Made by a program: the position numbers and the translations under genes
Notes under the pieces: generated by a model
The model's database searches: none
Seen by the model: only the letters and a program-made list of their open reading frames with translations
Told to the model about the DNA's origin: nothing
From: Orbilia blumenaviensis
Taxonomy: Eukaryota; Ascomycota; Orbiliomycetes; Orbiliales; Orbiliaceae
NCBI GenBank assembly: GCA_036872755.1
Contig: JAVHNS010000005.1
Location: forward strand, 2,046,001-2,110,000
Length of the DNA stretch: 64,000 nt
Reading direction: 5' to 3'
Shown here: positions 12,185 to 23,390 of the stretch, piece after piece
Position numbering within the stretch: the first letter of the stretch is position 1
Layout: each line of letters opens with the position of its first letter

Positions 12185-15100
12185 CGCGCCTGAGAGAATA
12201 TAAAAAAAAAGCCGCGAAGCTAGGTCAGGTGGAGAAATTCGATATTGGTGTCAAAAGTGATGCTTTCCCATCCCAAATCCGTGGGAGGGCCGCAGGCTTT
12301 TAAAGCCCGCATGCAAGTACCCGGAACATCACTACCTTCAAACCGTTAGTAATAGCTGGAAATCTCAACTATTAGCGGAGAGAGTCTCGGTTGTTGCTGT
12401 GAATTCTAGGTTTTGTCCGCCTGCGAAAGCCAAAATGAATCGAGGGTGGGATATCCCACACGAAGACCATAGCAGGATGTCAACACAAGTTGCTGCAATG
12501 TGGTATTTGGGTCCCAGGTGCGGAAATGGACAGTACCATGCGAGAAAACCAAACTGGCCGCATGCAGATGCCAGAAAAGTCAAACCATGACGGTGAGCCC
12601 AGTTCAACGCCACGGACGGTATGATTGGGTGGCAGAATGGCCATTAATGGGCAGTTTGGGTAATAATCGGCTTCAGCGCTAACGGTGAGTTTTGCCCATG
12701 CATGGCCAGTGCATTCCATTTTTCTTGCTCTCTATCGATAATATAATCCCTCATACAAAGCAACGAGGTCGAGGCACCGGTTTAGGTTGGTAGTTAAGCC
12801 CCACACGACGTCCACGAGGGTTCAGACCCCTGGCCAGCGCGGAAATTGAGAGCTCGTCACTGGCTGAGAGACGATTAAGCTTTGTGTAAACGAGTCGGGC
12901 TGCTGCCACAATTCGTTAAGGGTTCTGGAACCCGGGTGACCTAGGTTAAACATGCGCATGTTGATATCATAACGGTGCCAAAGTCTTGACAGCTCGCTCT
13001 TCGTGCAAATCCGCTGAAAATTTTTCTGAGGGGCGGATCAGAGTCGGGTTTCCGCCTGGGTTCCAAAATGGCTGTCTCGGACACATCATGGTGAGAAATG
13101 TAATGGCTCAGGTTGCAAGCCATGGAGTGTGAGATTGGAGGAGCTGCCACGGTCATCAGATCGCTCACAATCTAGGCTAGTGTGGCCTCGTAATCGCCCT
13201 CCGTTGCATTGGTGTTTTGCATCGCCATCATCAACCGGATTAACTACCTATGTTTGAATCAGTGGAGCTGAAAAGTGAGGTTGGGGAGTTTGTTGTTGTA
13301 TGAGTGAATTTTGCTATAGGCGCGACAAAAATTGAACAGGGAAATGCTCCTCATTTTTTGATATCAAACTATCACGATTTCTTGCTAGCTCTCTCAATGA
13401 AACAAGAACAACCACCGCATGAGTTAGGGCGAGCAAAAGCAGCTATGACGATACTCTGCAGGTTTGCTGCGCCTCGTTGACATTTATTATCCCTGTCAGC
13501 GATCAGGGACCTCAGGATTCCCAATGGAAAGGTACATGACAATTACTAGCTCTCGCTAATGGCCGGCCTGATATTTTATCAAATGCAACATAGCTAACAA
13601 AGCTGCAGCTTGAGCGGTTAAGCAGATCTAGGTCGGTCAGCACAAATGCAACTGAGTGGACTCTGAAAAGCAGAAACAATGCATTGGGAAATTCCTGGCT
13701 CGGTAGCATCGGACTTGCTTGAGACTCAACAAGCCTCTTCCCGGATGCACGAATGTGTGTAGCCGTCCCAGTAATCTTGCTTGCTCCCTTTAGTTCTAGT
13801 TAGCTGTCTTAATTGCCGGCCAAAAATTATTGTAGCTGGTGCGCTTCACAATCTGTCGCATCAGCAATCTATAAAATTTCCCTCAAGTTTTGAACTTACC
13901 ACAAGCGCGAATGCCGGGTATGAAATACAACCATCTGTGGATCCGGGATATCAAGCTTCGATTGGAGATTTTCAGCCTGGCAGCCACTTCGATGCAATAG
14001 CCCCACATCCAACCGAAGGCGGGGAAGCGGACAATGGGCGTAATATAAGCAAGGATGATACATTTCATGCATCTCGCTCCAGATTCCAGATTTTATTCCT
14101 CCAGGCAGATGCCATAAATGCACCAAAACTTAGCCAAAGTTTGCATTGTTTTTACTTTACTCTACACAATTTTGAAAACACTCGACTAGGAATTGCTCCC
14201 ATCCCCCGACGTCCCACCATTTTGGCGCGGCTAACAAGGATAAACACACTTCAGTGTGGTCAGAAGATATATCCCACTTCACATGTAGTTCGAAACGTGC
14301 GCAGTTAGCTGAATATCCTGCGATTTCAACCCGCGTCGGCTGGAGCTTGCCCATTGAAATTACCAAATTTTTTTCCCGCTCTCGATGATTACGCCTTTGT
14401 GATCACACGCAGTCTCTCTCATTTGAAACCAGGATCCTCCACTATTTGCATGGTAAAGTTTAACAACAAAATCCGGCTAGCTTGAATGGCGTGTCCACTA
14501 TATTTCCAGGCTCCAGTCATAAAGGCTTTCGTTCGGCGAGGGAATTTTATTAGCACTGTATGATGACTACGGAAGAGAAGACCAGGCGAATCTAGGAGAT
14601 AAAAAAAAGCCTTCTATGAGGATTCCTTAAACTGAATTTCAAGGCACTTTTAGGGGAACGCCAAATCAATTAGGTAAGTTCGGCTTTGGGAAAGATGAAC
14701 ATTTACCGATTGTGCACCGGATACTTCTGCATCCCATATGCTGGACCCGTGGAAATCTCTCGCTAATAGAATTTTGTGCCCTAATTATAACTATATTGAA
14801 TTGCATAGAAATTTGGGGCAGTGCCCATGTATGTACGTGGATAACCATGATGCTGGATCCACTATAGGTCATCTAAAATGATACCATGACACCCAGCTAA
14901 CTATGGATATGCCATGATATCAATCTTCACGTCAGGAAATCGCAGTGGCGAGCTGATGTTGGGGGGCGCTCATCGGCTGTTCCCATGCAACAAGACTTCT
15001 TTTGTCATTATTATTGCTCAGGGAATGTGTCATTTGTTCTGTTTTATATCAATGTAAATCTTTTTTGTAACAAGTTTCCGCTTTTGCATTTTTCGATAGC

Positions 15101-16245
15101 TTCCAATTGTGTTATTATAGAAAATCTACAAGCTTTTGGGCGCGGGAATACTGACATTGGGGTGGGCTATAGCAACGGTATTGGATAACCAACCTGGAGT
15201 TCGCTACAAGCCCGATGTTTCGGACCGATACAACAATATTTACTCAATTTGATTTGCTCATAGCACAGCAATAGCTAAGGGAAAATCTTAAGGTGGACAA
15301 GTATACCCCACTCAACCGCCCCCCTCATTACAATATTAGAGCATGCTTGTCACAAGGAGAGGCTATAAGGCAACAAGCAGTAAATATAGCGTCCATACCA
15401 CGGGAAGTCTAATATACAAGCCCAAATTACTCTGCAAAGCCTGACGATGTTTATCTATTATAAGGGACTTAACAGCTTTTGATATGGTTTGGGGGGTCTT
15501 TCATTGCAATAGTGATTTCAACTTCCCCCGATCCCAAAACTCTACTTTATCCTTTTGATAAACAATCACACTCCCTATAGGCCTAGGTGTTTATTTATGA
15601 TTTAAGTTCCGGGTGGGCTCTGGCTCTGTTCTTGCCGCCTCATTGCATCCTCACAAGCTCTATAACTGTTATCGAACAAAAAGGGAGACGTACGGGAAAA
15701 CCATGTTCAATATTATAGATGCTTTTGAATTTCGTTTAGCCTACAACTTCCTACTCCTACTTCAGATCAAGTAACAACTACTAGCCACCATAAGGGAATT
15801 ACCGAAATTGGTTGGGGGTCTCTACTGTCCAGGCCGGCTTGTTAGCCAACATAAATTTATGAAATTTATGATCTATATACCTACTGCGCTAGAAAAATGG
15901 GTTTTTGAATACCATATTAATCTACGGGGCATTTCTAGCACAGTAGATATATGATCTATTTATAATTACTCAACTCCGATCAATTCGAGGTGCCATTCAA
16001 GACTAGATATCACACACAGTTTATAACAGATGAGCACCCTCACCCTCCTGATATAGTTACATGGATATATGAAGTTCATCAATACAGTCCTGCAGCTTTG
16101 CAACCAGTAAATCATATCTGTTCAATATTCAAAGTACGCTAGGTTTTCAAATGCGACTGGAATCAAAACAAACCGCTTCGAATGCCCGTTAATAATACGA
16201 TAATCAATCCAGTGAACTTGAGCATGCGCCAGGTAATGACAAGTA
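12185..16245. other. Gene-poor 4-kb region between ATPase and RHS genes
   Basis: No ORF here has a recognisable domain; the longest (13781-14308, +) looks random. It contains the ATPase promoter (right of 12184), T-rich tracts and, near the RHS 3' end, an imperfect inverted repeat at 15870-15956. In bacterial RHS loci the immunity gene lies directly downstream of the toxin, which would be here on the minus strand; no candidate is present. Confidence 0.55.
15870..15956. repeat. Imperfect inverted repeat, arms of about 28 bp
   Basis: The left arm (15870-15899, beginning GATCTATATACCTACTG) and the reverse complement of the right arm (15930-15956, beginning GATCATATATCTACTG) match apart from a few mismatches and short indels. 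The spacer is about 30 bp. It lies about 290 bp beyond the RHS stop codon. It could be a remnant of a small inverted-repeat element or a transcript hairpin. Confidence 0.6.
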
Positions 16246-19200
16246 CTAGAAATCCACGTCCATAGTTTCAGCCGGCCCAGGTAGGTCGACCTCCATGGCT
16301 ACATGAGGGCTCAGGATCCTAGTGTCTCCAAATATTGCCTGTACACCTCCTGGTCTCTCTATACGGCTGTAGACTCTGTGCAGGTTAGCGGATCCTGCTG
16401 CCCAACCAGCTTCAGACCCTGTCCCCGCTTGTGCCAGCCCATTGAAACATCTTACGTCCTGTCCTAATGCATTCGCGACTCCCTGTCCGGCTCCCGATTC
16501 GGCCCCAAAACATGAGATAAGAGTAAAAACTTGACTTCGGTCGTGTGGAACGCCTGACCTCTCAATCAAAGGAAGTATAGTATCTCTCACCAACCGCTCA
16601 GCAGGAAGTGGATAATGTATTGATTCGCCTTGCCGGATCATTTGACCAAACACCCTCCCAGGGAATTCCTCACTAAATGATGGAAACCCATGACTAAGAA
16701 AACCAAATTGACCTCGTACACCATCAACTTCGGTGAAAAAAACGCTGGAATCGGTCATACGGAAAGGGTTCTGACCGCGGGGCACAAAATCCCACGCGAG
16801 GGTGAGACCTTCCCGGCCAGCTGAGTCGGCCAGCTCCCGTGACGCAAATCTAGAAGTCAGGCTGGAAATGCCACTTGAAAGTCCTCTCCCAGCAGCTTTG
16901 AGCAATGGAGCAGCTGCAAGCCCAACGCCTTCGCCAATCAAAGCACCCACGGCTCCTGTGGCTGCGTCAACACCAACACTCTTCCACGTAGGTTTGTGAC
17001 CTGTAGCAAGATCATATATGGCACCAGTAGCAGCATCCGAAACGCCGGCTGCTATGGCGCCGACTCCTACTGCTACAGCCAACCCCGCACCTCCAGTTAG
17101 AATTGTGACACCAATACCAACTATAAGGCCTACTGCTAGTAGTGCTATAGTTCGCCCAGAAACCTCCCACCCAAAAATACTGAAGTTCCCGGACGGGTCA
17201 GATCTGTTAATCGGGTCATTGAAGCAGTAGTTATAAGGGCTTATCCCCCCCAACCCAAATGGGCTCATAGTATCCGGTGACTGGAAGGAACGGGTATGTG
17301 GACTGTAGGTCCGGCGCCCACCTAGTAAGTAGTTATTGGTGATAGGATCCGCTCGCTCCCCATTGAAACCTATGTCCATTGGAACAAATCCTTTGTCATT
17401 CGGTAAACGTGCAATAGAACGGTTACCGAACGGATCGTATGCATAATAAATTCCAGAGAATGACGCATTGATTGCATCAGTCGATATGTATGGACTCCCT
17501 TGCATATCCGTTCCCGTTAAAACCGAAAAGTCCTGCGAAGCCTGTTTACCGTGGCTTGCCATGGTCCTTTCTCCCAATTTAATGAATTTTGTATATGATG
17601 ACCGCGTATCTTCCCCAACAAGTGTTGGACCATTATAACGGAACCGATGAAGCTCATACTGGCCATCTTGACCACGATATGCCTGCCCCTTCAGCTTTTG
17701 AGGATCGTAGTGATATTCAGTTAGTGCCTGACCTGACATATCGCTAACCCGGACAAGCCGCCCAAATGCATCATAAGATAGCACCCGGCCTTCCTCATCT
17801 CCGACTAACCGCCCGGATGAATCATACTGTAGCGGAATTGATCGGGGAGGACTCGTGCCACGTATTAATGTTATCATGAATGGATCGTTTTGGTTCCCGT
17901 ATATATAATGGATAGTATCCTGGCTACCGTTGGTGAATACGTTTCTAACGTTATCGATATTGCCAAGTCGATCGTAAGAAAGATGTTGTTCAATAATCGC
18001 ACGCCCACGATCATCAGATGGAGCGCCCTCGCTACTCCTAGCCTGACATTTGTATTTTATTAAGCGCCTACGTTGATCATATTCGTAATTCTCTGCTCTA
18101 GTAACAGTGCCTGATTGATTGGTGATAGTTCGTGAGATAACCTGGTCTGCAGTATTGTATTCCTGTTTGATTTTTGAAACAGTTGTGCCATTTCGCAAAA
18201 TCTCACGGGAAGTGGGACGGGTTAAATCGTCATATTCCAACATTGTTTTCATCTCCACTCGAGTGTTCTTATTTCTCGTTGTAATTGACTTCTGGCGGTC
18301 ATGGATGTCGTAGGTAATATCGACCTCGTATGGTGAGTCCGTTAATTTCACTAAACGGCCATGACTGTCATATTCCTGACTGCACACATCCTGACTAGCG
18401 TTGTTATTATAGCTTCGTCTAGTAGTCTGCACTTTACCTAAAAGCGAATGTTGAAAGGTTGAGTCCGAATAATACAGCGTCCCGTCGCTGAATACAGCCT
18501 CTGTCTGCTTCTTTATAAGGCCTGATGGAAAATATTCGTATTTTGAGCTATTTTGGCCTTCTGTTGCGTCTAGTAACCAACCAGTTTGGTTGTCGCGCCT
18601 GAAAAGCTGAGACAGTCCGTTCTGTGATGAGCTTGATACTACTGCATCGTGCAATTGTGGGTCGGTCTCAAAAGACACCGGAATGCCGCTTGGCGGTGAT
18701 ACAGTATTAGGAACTCGACAGTCTGCTTGGTATCCGTATGTAGTCGTCCGACCACCAACTGTTCTAGCGGTGCGGCGGCCAAGGCTGTCGCTAGACTGCG
18801 TTCCTGTGACATATGTAGTACTCCCAGGCTCAGGAGTTGTTACAGTAATCTTTTTGAATCTGTGTAGCAAGGTATGTTCCTCAAATTCAGTTGTATATTT
18901 AGTTCCGTCGGCCAGTTGCTTTTCCACTACACGATTCCATGCATCGTATTTAAAAGTTGTCCTAGCCCCAAAGGTGTCAGTTGCTGTGACCAATCGCCCT
19001 AGTGCATCGTAGGACGATTTAAGTTCGCTTTCAAGGGCGCCATCACGGTGATACCGACGTATACTAGTAGCATTGCCGAAGGCATCGAGTGTGCTTTCGC
19101 TGTATCCTTCTCCATCTATACCTCTCACTGTTTTCCGCCCTATAAGGTCTGTTTTCGTATATTCTTTTCTTCCAGAGCTCGATACGGACGAGGAGATCTG

Positions 19201-21342
19201 ACCCCAATCATCATAACTGTAGGTCATAGTATTCGTCAACTTTGTTTCTAACTTTCCCGTGGTATCGTTTCGCAGAGTATCGGTAGCTATTCTCTTCTGC
19301 AGACGACCTTGAGAATCGTATGCATTAGAGCCGATCTCAACATACGGAGCAGAGGGGGTGTTTCCATTTCCACCATCGGTATCTTGCTGCTCAAGCTTGC
19401 AAAGCCGCCCTAAACCATCTATTGTTCTTCTATACCTCACTCCCTTGGCATTTGTAGTTATAACTTGGGCTGGAATGTCATTGCTGGTAGAAATAATGTA
19501 TTGAATACTGACACTCGCACTATAAATCAGCCCTGGAGACTTGGTCATAGAGGTAAGATCTCCCATCAAATTGTACTGATATTGAGTATTCACACCAGCT
19601 GCATCCACGCTAGATAGCATACGCCCCGTAGGAAAGGATATATCTCGGGTCTCAGTAGATGTATTTCCGTCGAACCCCCTAACAGTAGACTTCTGTCTAA
19701 GAGTCTGCCCCCAAACATCATACGAATAATATTTAATGGTATTGTAGTCACCCAATGAACTAGTTTCAAGCCGCAGGAGACCGTTTCTCCAGTCGCTTGG
19801 AGTATCGAAATACTCGCGGGTCGTTCTTTCGAGGGCATTATTATCGCTAAGTTGGTAAGACCGAGCCTGGACAAGACAGTATGGATGGAGATCTTGAGGC
19901 TCAAAATCAACCGGGATACTGGCGTATATGTATGATCGACCGCGGCTTGGTTCGCCATTCTTCGTTGAGGGTGGAACGATCCGTTCTTCTTTTAGAGAGC
20001 GGCGGAATCCGTATGGATCTGGAGGGCATTTATCCCCCTCACCCTTTTCCGAATAATACGAACGCACAATTCTCACACCAGTAGGAATAGTCTCCACGGT
20101 GGGATTCCCCCATTCGTCAAATTCTTGCTTATATGTGTCGGTGCGCCTTTGATATCCCGAGATGGAAGAATCCTCAAAGACGATATCTACCTGTTTAGGA
20201 AGTTGGTATTGTGCTGGCTGGTCTTTGATATCCGCGTTCAAGTTTGCATAATAAGTGTAAAAGTGGTATGTTTTCTTAGTGCCAAGGGACTTTACGATCG
20301 AATCCGTAAGATGGTATTTGTTGAATGTGAATTGGGTGTTGGGTCCTCCCTCAACTTGCGCGGTCGCAGTATATTTATAGGCACCATGAGCGCGATACAG
20401 GTTATCTCCTGCGTCTTCCCAACTCAAGCCACTGTTATTTCCAAGAAAATTATTGCTTGAATAAGCATAATAGGTCGCGGTTGCGGGTTGTTGGCATCCA
20501 GGGTCCTGAACATGTTTTACGACGTACGGGATCCACGAGTACGGTGCTCCAGGTGGTAGCCTGTGGCCAGTCCGTAGGTAGGTGATTTTCTCGATCATGC
20601 CCAGAGGATTACGAACGGCGTTGATACAACTGAAATTATCAATCTCTTCGTAGTTAAAGTACCAGGCAGCTCGGGTAATCCCAGGGAAGAAAATCTGGAT
20701 AAGATTGTCACCCAAAATCTCATATACGAAAGTTGTCTGCTCCGGACCCGGGGCCTGCGTCACAATTACATTCGATTGCGTGTAAATGATTTTTAGCAAC
20801 TCAGTCCCGACCAGTGAGTCCGATACGCTAACGAGTCGTGGGGGACGGTCCGAGCCTGCGTCATAGCTCCAACGTAAATCGAGAGACCTCCCGTTTGGTG
20901 CGTAGATTTTAAAAGGGAGGAAAATGGGGAGCCTTCCGTTATCATTATCAAGGACCTCGATTCTTCCCGTTTTATATACGATATAATATTTGCCGCCCCG
21001 TTTGACAAATGAAAATGTTTTGAGCTTCTGGTCGATAAGGATCATATTGCCGAAGAAGCCCGGGCGTTCACTGACTCGATAGTGCTCACCAGTGTAGCTT
21101 TTCATTGTCTTGGTTGCTTTATCGTCATAAGACGAAACATTCAAACTCCACCCTTTCCCCCAACCAGTGTTTATGGGGTTAAGCATATCGTGCTGAAGCT
21201 TAAGCTTTAGCTCTGGGCAGTTGCGAGTGGCTGATGGAGCCTGATAAAGGTCGATGCTGCAGGCGAATTGGCCCGTTCTGGGGTCAACCCCGTCATGAAC
21301 GCGACGGCCATAGTTAAAGCTTTGGGAGTAGATACCAGCCAT
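16246..21342 (-). CDS. RHS/YD-repeat protein with C-terminal peptidase-like domain (polymorphic-toxin type)
   Basis: Single open frame of 1,698 codons, no intron. I chose the ATG at 21342 (MAGIYSQSFNYGRR); the frame extends 15 bp further upstream only to a TTG. The N-terminus carries the GVDPRTGQFACSI block of bacterial RHS/YD proteins. Residues about 450-1250 hold many YD repeats (for example YDALGRLVTATDTFGARTTF, YDAFGRLVRVSD). The RHS core follows (YDPFGNRSIARL, YLLGGRRTYSPHTRSF, YNYCFNDPINRSDPSGN, ending near residue 1384). Next comes a Gly/Ala-rich hydrophobic linker (about 1390-1430), then a variable C-terminal domain of about 270 residues with GFLSHG (His 1551) and LISCFG (Cys 1611). 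That pairing is typical of clan CD, C80-like cysteine peptidases; this assignment is inference. In bacteria the RHS shell encapsulates and delivers a C-terminal toxin. No signal peptide seen. A TATA-like box lies about 160 bp upstream. Horizontal transfer is likely; the role in the fungus is unknown. Confidence 0.9.
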   Translation of the reverse strand: MAGIYSQSFNYGRRVHDGVDPRTGQFACSIDLYQAPSATRNCPELKLKLQHDMLNPINTGWGKGWSLNVSSYDDKATKTMKSYTGEHYRVSERPGFFGNMILIDQKLKTFSFVKRGGKYYIVYKTGRIEVLDNDNGRLPIFLPFKIYAPNGRSLDLRWSYDAGSDRPPRLVSVSDSLVGTELLKIIYTQSNVIVTQAPGPEQTTFVYEILGDNLIQIFFPGITRAAWYFNYEEIDNFSCINAVRNPLGMIEKITYLRTGHRLPPGAPYSWIPYVVKHVQDPGCQQPATATYYAYSSNNFLGNNSGLSWEDAGDNLYRAHGAYKYTATAQVEGGPNTQFTFNKYHLTDSIVKSLGTKKTYHFYTYYANLNADIKDQPAQYQLPKQVDIVFEDSSISGYQRRTDTYKQEFDEWGNPTVETIPTGVRIVRSYYSEKGEGDKCPPDPYGFRRSLKEERIVPPSTKNGEPSRGRSYIYASIPVDFEPQDLHPYCLVQARSYQLSDNNALERTTREYFDTPSDWRNGLLRLETSSLGDYNTIKYYSYDVWGQTLRQKSTVRGFDGNTSTETRDISFPTGRMLSSVDAAGVNTQYQYNLMGDLTSMTKSPGLIYSASVSIQYIISTSNDIPAQVITTNAKGVRYRRTIDGLGRLCKLEQQDTDGGNGNTPSAPYVEIGSNAYDSQGRLQKRIATDTLRNDTTGKLETKLTNTMTYSYDDWGQISSSVSSSGRKEYTKTDLIGRKTVRGIDGEGYSESTLDAFGNATSIRRYHRDGALESELKSSYDALGRLVTATDTFGARTTFKYDAWNRVVEKQLADGTKYTTEFEEHTLLHRFKKITVTTPEPGSTTYVTGTQSSDSLGRRTARTVGGRTTTYGYQADCRVPNTVSPPSGIPVSFETDPQLHDAVVSSSSQNGLSQLFRRDNQTGWLLDATEGQNSSKYEYFPSGLIKKQTEAVFSDGTLYYSDSTFQHSLLGKVQTTRRSYNNNASQDVCSQEYDSHGRLVKLTDSPYEVDITYDIHDRQKSITTRNKNTRVEMKTMLEYDDLTRPTSREILRNGTTVSKIKQEYNTADQVISRTITNQSGTVTRAENYEYDQRRRLIKYKCQARSSEGAPSDDRGRAIIEQHLSYDRLGNIDNVRNVFTNGSQDTIHYIYGNQNDPFMITLIRGTSPPRSIPLQYDSSGRLVGDEEGRVLSYDAFGRLVRVSDMSGQALTEYHYDPQKLKGQAYRGQDGQYELHRFRYNGPTLVGEDTRSSYTKFIKLGERTMASHGKQASQDFSVLTGTDMQGSPYISTDAINASFSGIYYAYDPFGNRSIARLPNDKGFVPMDIGFNGERADPITNNYLLGGRRTYSPHTRSFQSPDTMSPFGLGGISPYNYCFNDPINRSDPSGNFSIFGWEVSGRTIALLAVGLIVGIGVTILTGGAGLAVAVGVGAIAAGVSDAATGAIYDLATGHKPTWKSVGVDAATGAVGALIGEGVGLAAAPLLKAAGRGLSSGISSLTSRFASRELADSAGREGLTLAWDFVPRGQNPFRMTDSSVFFTEVDGVRGQFGFLSHGFPSFSEEFPGRVFGQMIRQGESIHYPLPAERLVRDTILPLIERSGVPHDRSQVFTLISCFGAESGAGQGVANALGQDVRCFNGLAQAGTGSEAGWAAGSANLHRVYSRIERPGGVQAIFGDTRILSPHVAMEVDLPGPAETMDVDF

Positions 21343-21500
21343 ACTAAGCCAACTCAAGTTGCCGAGATATCGACGGAAAACTGGTTGCGGATTGAGTGTT
21401 TTATAGAACTAAAATTCAGTATTAGAATCGTGAGCGTTTTTTGTTTTGTTTTTTTGGAATTCCTTTTGGTCAATATCAAAGCTTCCTGGGCGGGTCCGGG

Positions 21501-21508
21501 TATAAATA
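21501..21508 (-). promoter_or_regulatory. TATA-like element upstream of the RHS gene
   Basis: TATTTATA on the minus strand, about 160 bp upstream of the RHS ATG. It is consistent with a eukaryotic core promoter; position and spacing are the only evidence. Confidence 0.35.
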
Positions 21509-23390
21509 CGGTAGCTGTGGGCTTTCTAAAGGTGCAAGCTATCCCATGACCAGACAGTAAACGTTTTAGAAACGGTTAACCCGTTGTCTCGTACCCAAAT
21601 CTCTACCACAAATCCTGTCGAAAATATGTCTTTCGGGAAATAGTTTCCGGAAATTTGATCAGTTAAGGGAAAAGAAAAGACATGATAGGTCGGCTTTGCC
21701 GGCATGGTGTCCCGTAAGTTGCCATACCCGGTGTGTTATTGGTTTGATGCGAGTATGGTTGATGTTGGCGCAGGTTTGCAGAGCTCTATTTTTTTCAGCG
21801 ACACCTAGCTTGCATAGACATTTCAGGGGTGCGTATCCATGCAGCGCGGCTCATTGTTTACAACTACCCCATAGCGGGATACTAGTACCACCGTACACCA
21901 AAGCTCCCTCTCGTCCCGTCCCGCCATATGCATGTCCTACCTTTCACCCATACTAGTAACACAGTTGTGGCCGACTGATTTCTAGGCATGAGACTAACCA
22001 GTATCTATCTTTTGAGATTAGAATAATAAAACTAGACTAGTTTTTTTACTTTGCATTGTATCCGCCCGCCCAAAGCGGGCAACAGGGCTCGAAGCTAGTG
22101 CATTTAAAAGTAGTATATAGGCCAGCTAAAAACAAAAATGAAAATAAGCTGTACACAGGATAATCTCAGGTTGCATATATACACGTTCGTCTACGTGAAT
22201 ACCTATGACTTATACATATTAGATAAGTAATACAGATTGATATTAGGTATACGGGAGTCATAACGTCAATACAAGAAGGTCCACCGAGAATGCTACAAGA
22301 AGTTTACTACTAGGACGTATATCCGTGTTACGGCCAGCAGAATATCAATGTTCCACATATTTGGGGTTCTACATCCAGCTATCTCAGCATTGAAACAAGG
22401 GTATCGGGTATGGACACCCGTACCAATAGGATTTTGGGCTCCAACTGTACATCTGTAATACAACACACCATGCGTAGGAATGTCAATGACATCAATACTT
22501 TCTAAGTTTATGCCACGAATGTGATGCGAATATGCGCCGGTGCATATATATCGCTGGGTTCGTTTCTTGACACATGGATGTTGGGTAATATTACCGACAG
22601 AATCAAACTCGTAGGTTCCTCTCCAGGGATTCGGTCGCAATTTCGGGTATTCCGGCTCGACACGGCTCAATTGGCGATATACTCATCAGTCTATAAATCT
22701 GTAGTCTGGTTCCAACTAGACCATAAATCTCGTAGGTCTGGTCTCGTTGGGAAGTCCTGGTCTGAAAAGTGTAAGGGCAACACAACACAGTATCTCAATC
22801 ACATGTGTTGTGTTATACTTCCCAAAGAGGAAAGCACACAAAAACCTATGCTTGGCGCAAAACGAAGTCTTGGCGTCCTCGAAATTTTTTCTTTGTCTAT
22901 AAATTGCCGGCTCCCCCATCAAACCCTCTTTCTCTCTTCAGATCAAAAATTTTCACGCGATCCAGCCACAGCTGCAGTTGACTTTTTTAATTAATTTTAC
23001 GCCTCCACGACTTTGCAGTTGCCAGAGACCTTCGGGTCTTGTGGATCTCCAGAAGAACACTCTGAAGTGCTTCACGGTATTTTAGAGCGCCCGGATAGGA
23101 AGTTTACCTCTCGTTACGGTTTTATTCATTTAGAGCTGTGGGAGGTGGATGTCGATTGAATATGGGATACATACATACAATACATACAATACATACAATA
23201 CATACAAATGCGATTCGATAGTTATTTGATGATTACAATTTTGGGGCCTATATGTTGAGATACCTTCGCCGTTCTCCGGCCTATGAGCGGTAGATCTAGA
23301 ATACGCAGGTTCTTGGCGGGTTTAAGTGATACAATACCATACAATCAGTAAAATTCTGTGAAGTTATCATCAAACATCGTTCGGGAAGAC
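21509..23390. other. Gene-poor region between RHS and ATG10
   Basis: AT-rich, divergent intergenic zone of nearly 2 kb. A 125-codon minus-strand ORF (22293-22670) has five cysteines but no signal peptide or known domain, so it is not called as a gene. A short tandem repeat sits at 23168-23208. Confidence 0.5.
23168..23208. repeat. Short tandem repeat (ATACATACA-type unit)
   Basis: About four copies of a 9-bp ATACATACA-like unit in tandem, roughly 180 bp upstream of the ATG10 start codon. Confidence 0.85.

Noticed and set aside
13781..14308. 175-codon ORF in the gap left of the RHS gene
   Set aside because: No domain, no protein-like composition, and it lies in AT-rich intergenic DNA; could be chance.
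23168..23208. ATACATACA repeats as a CRISPR-like or origin array
   Set aside because: Units are contiguous without spacers and the genome is eukaryotic; it is a plain microsatellite.
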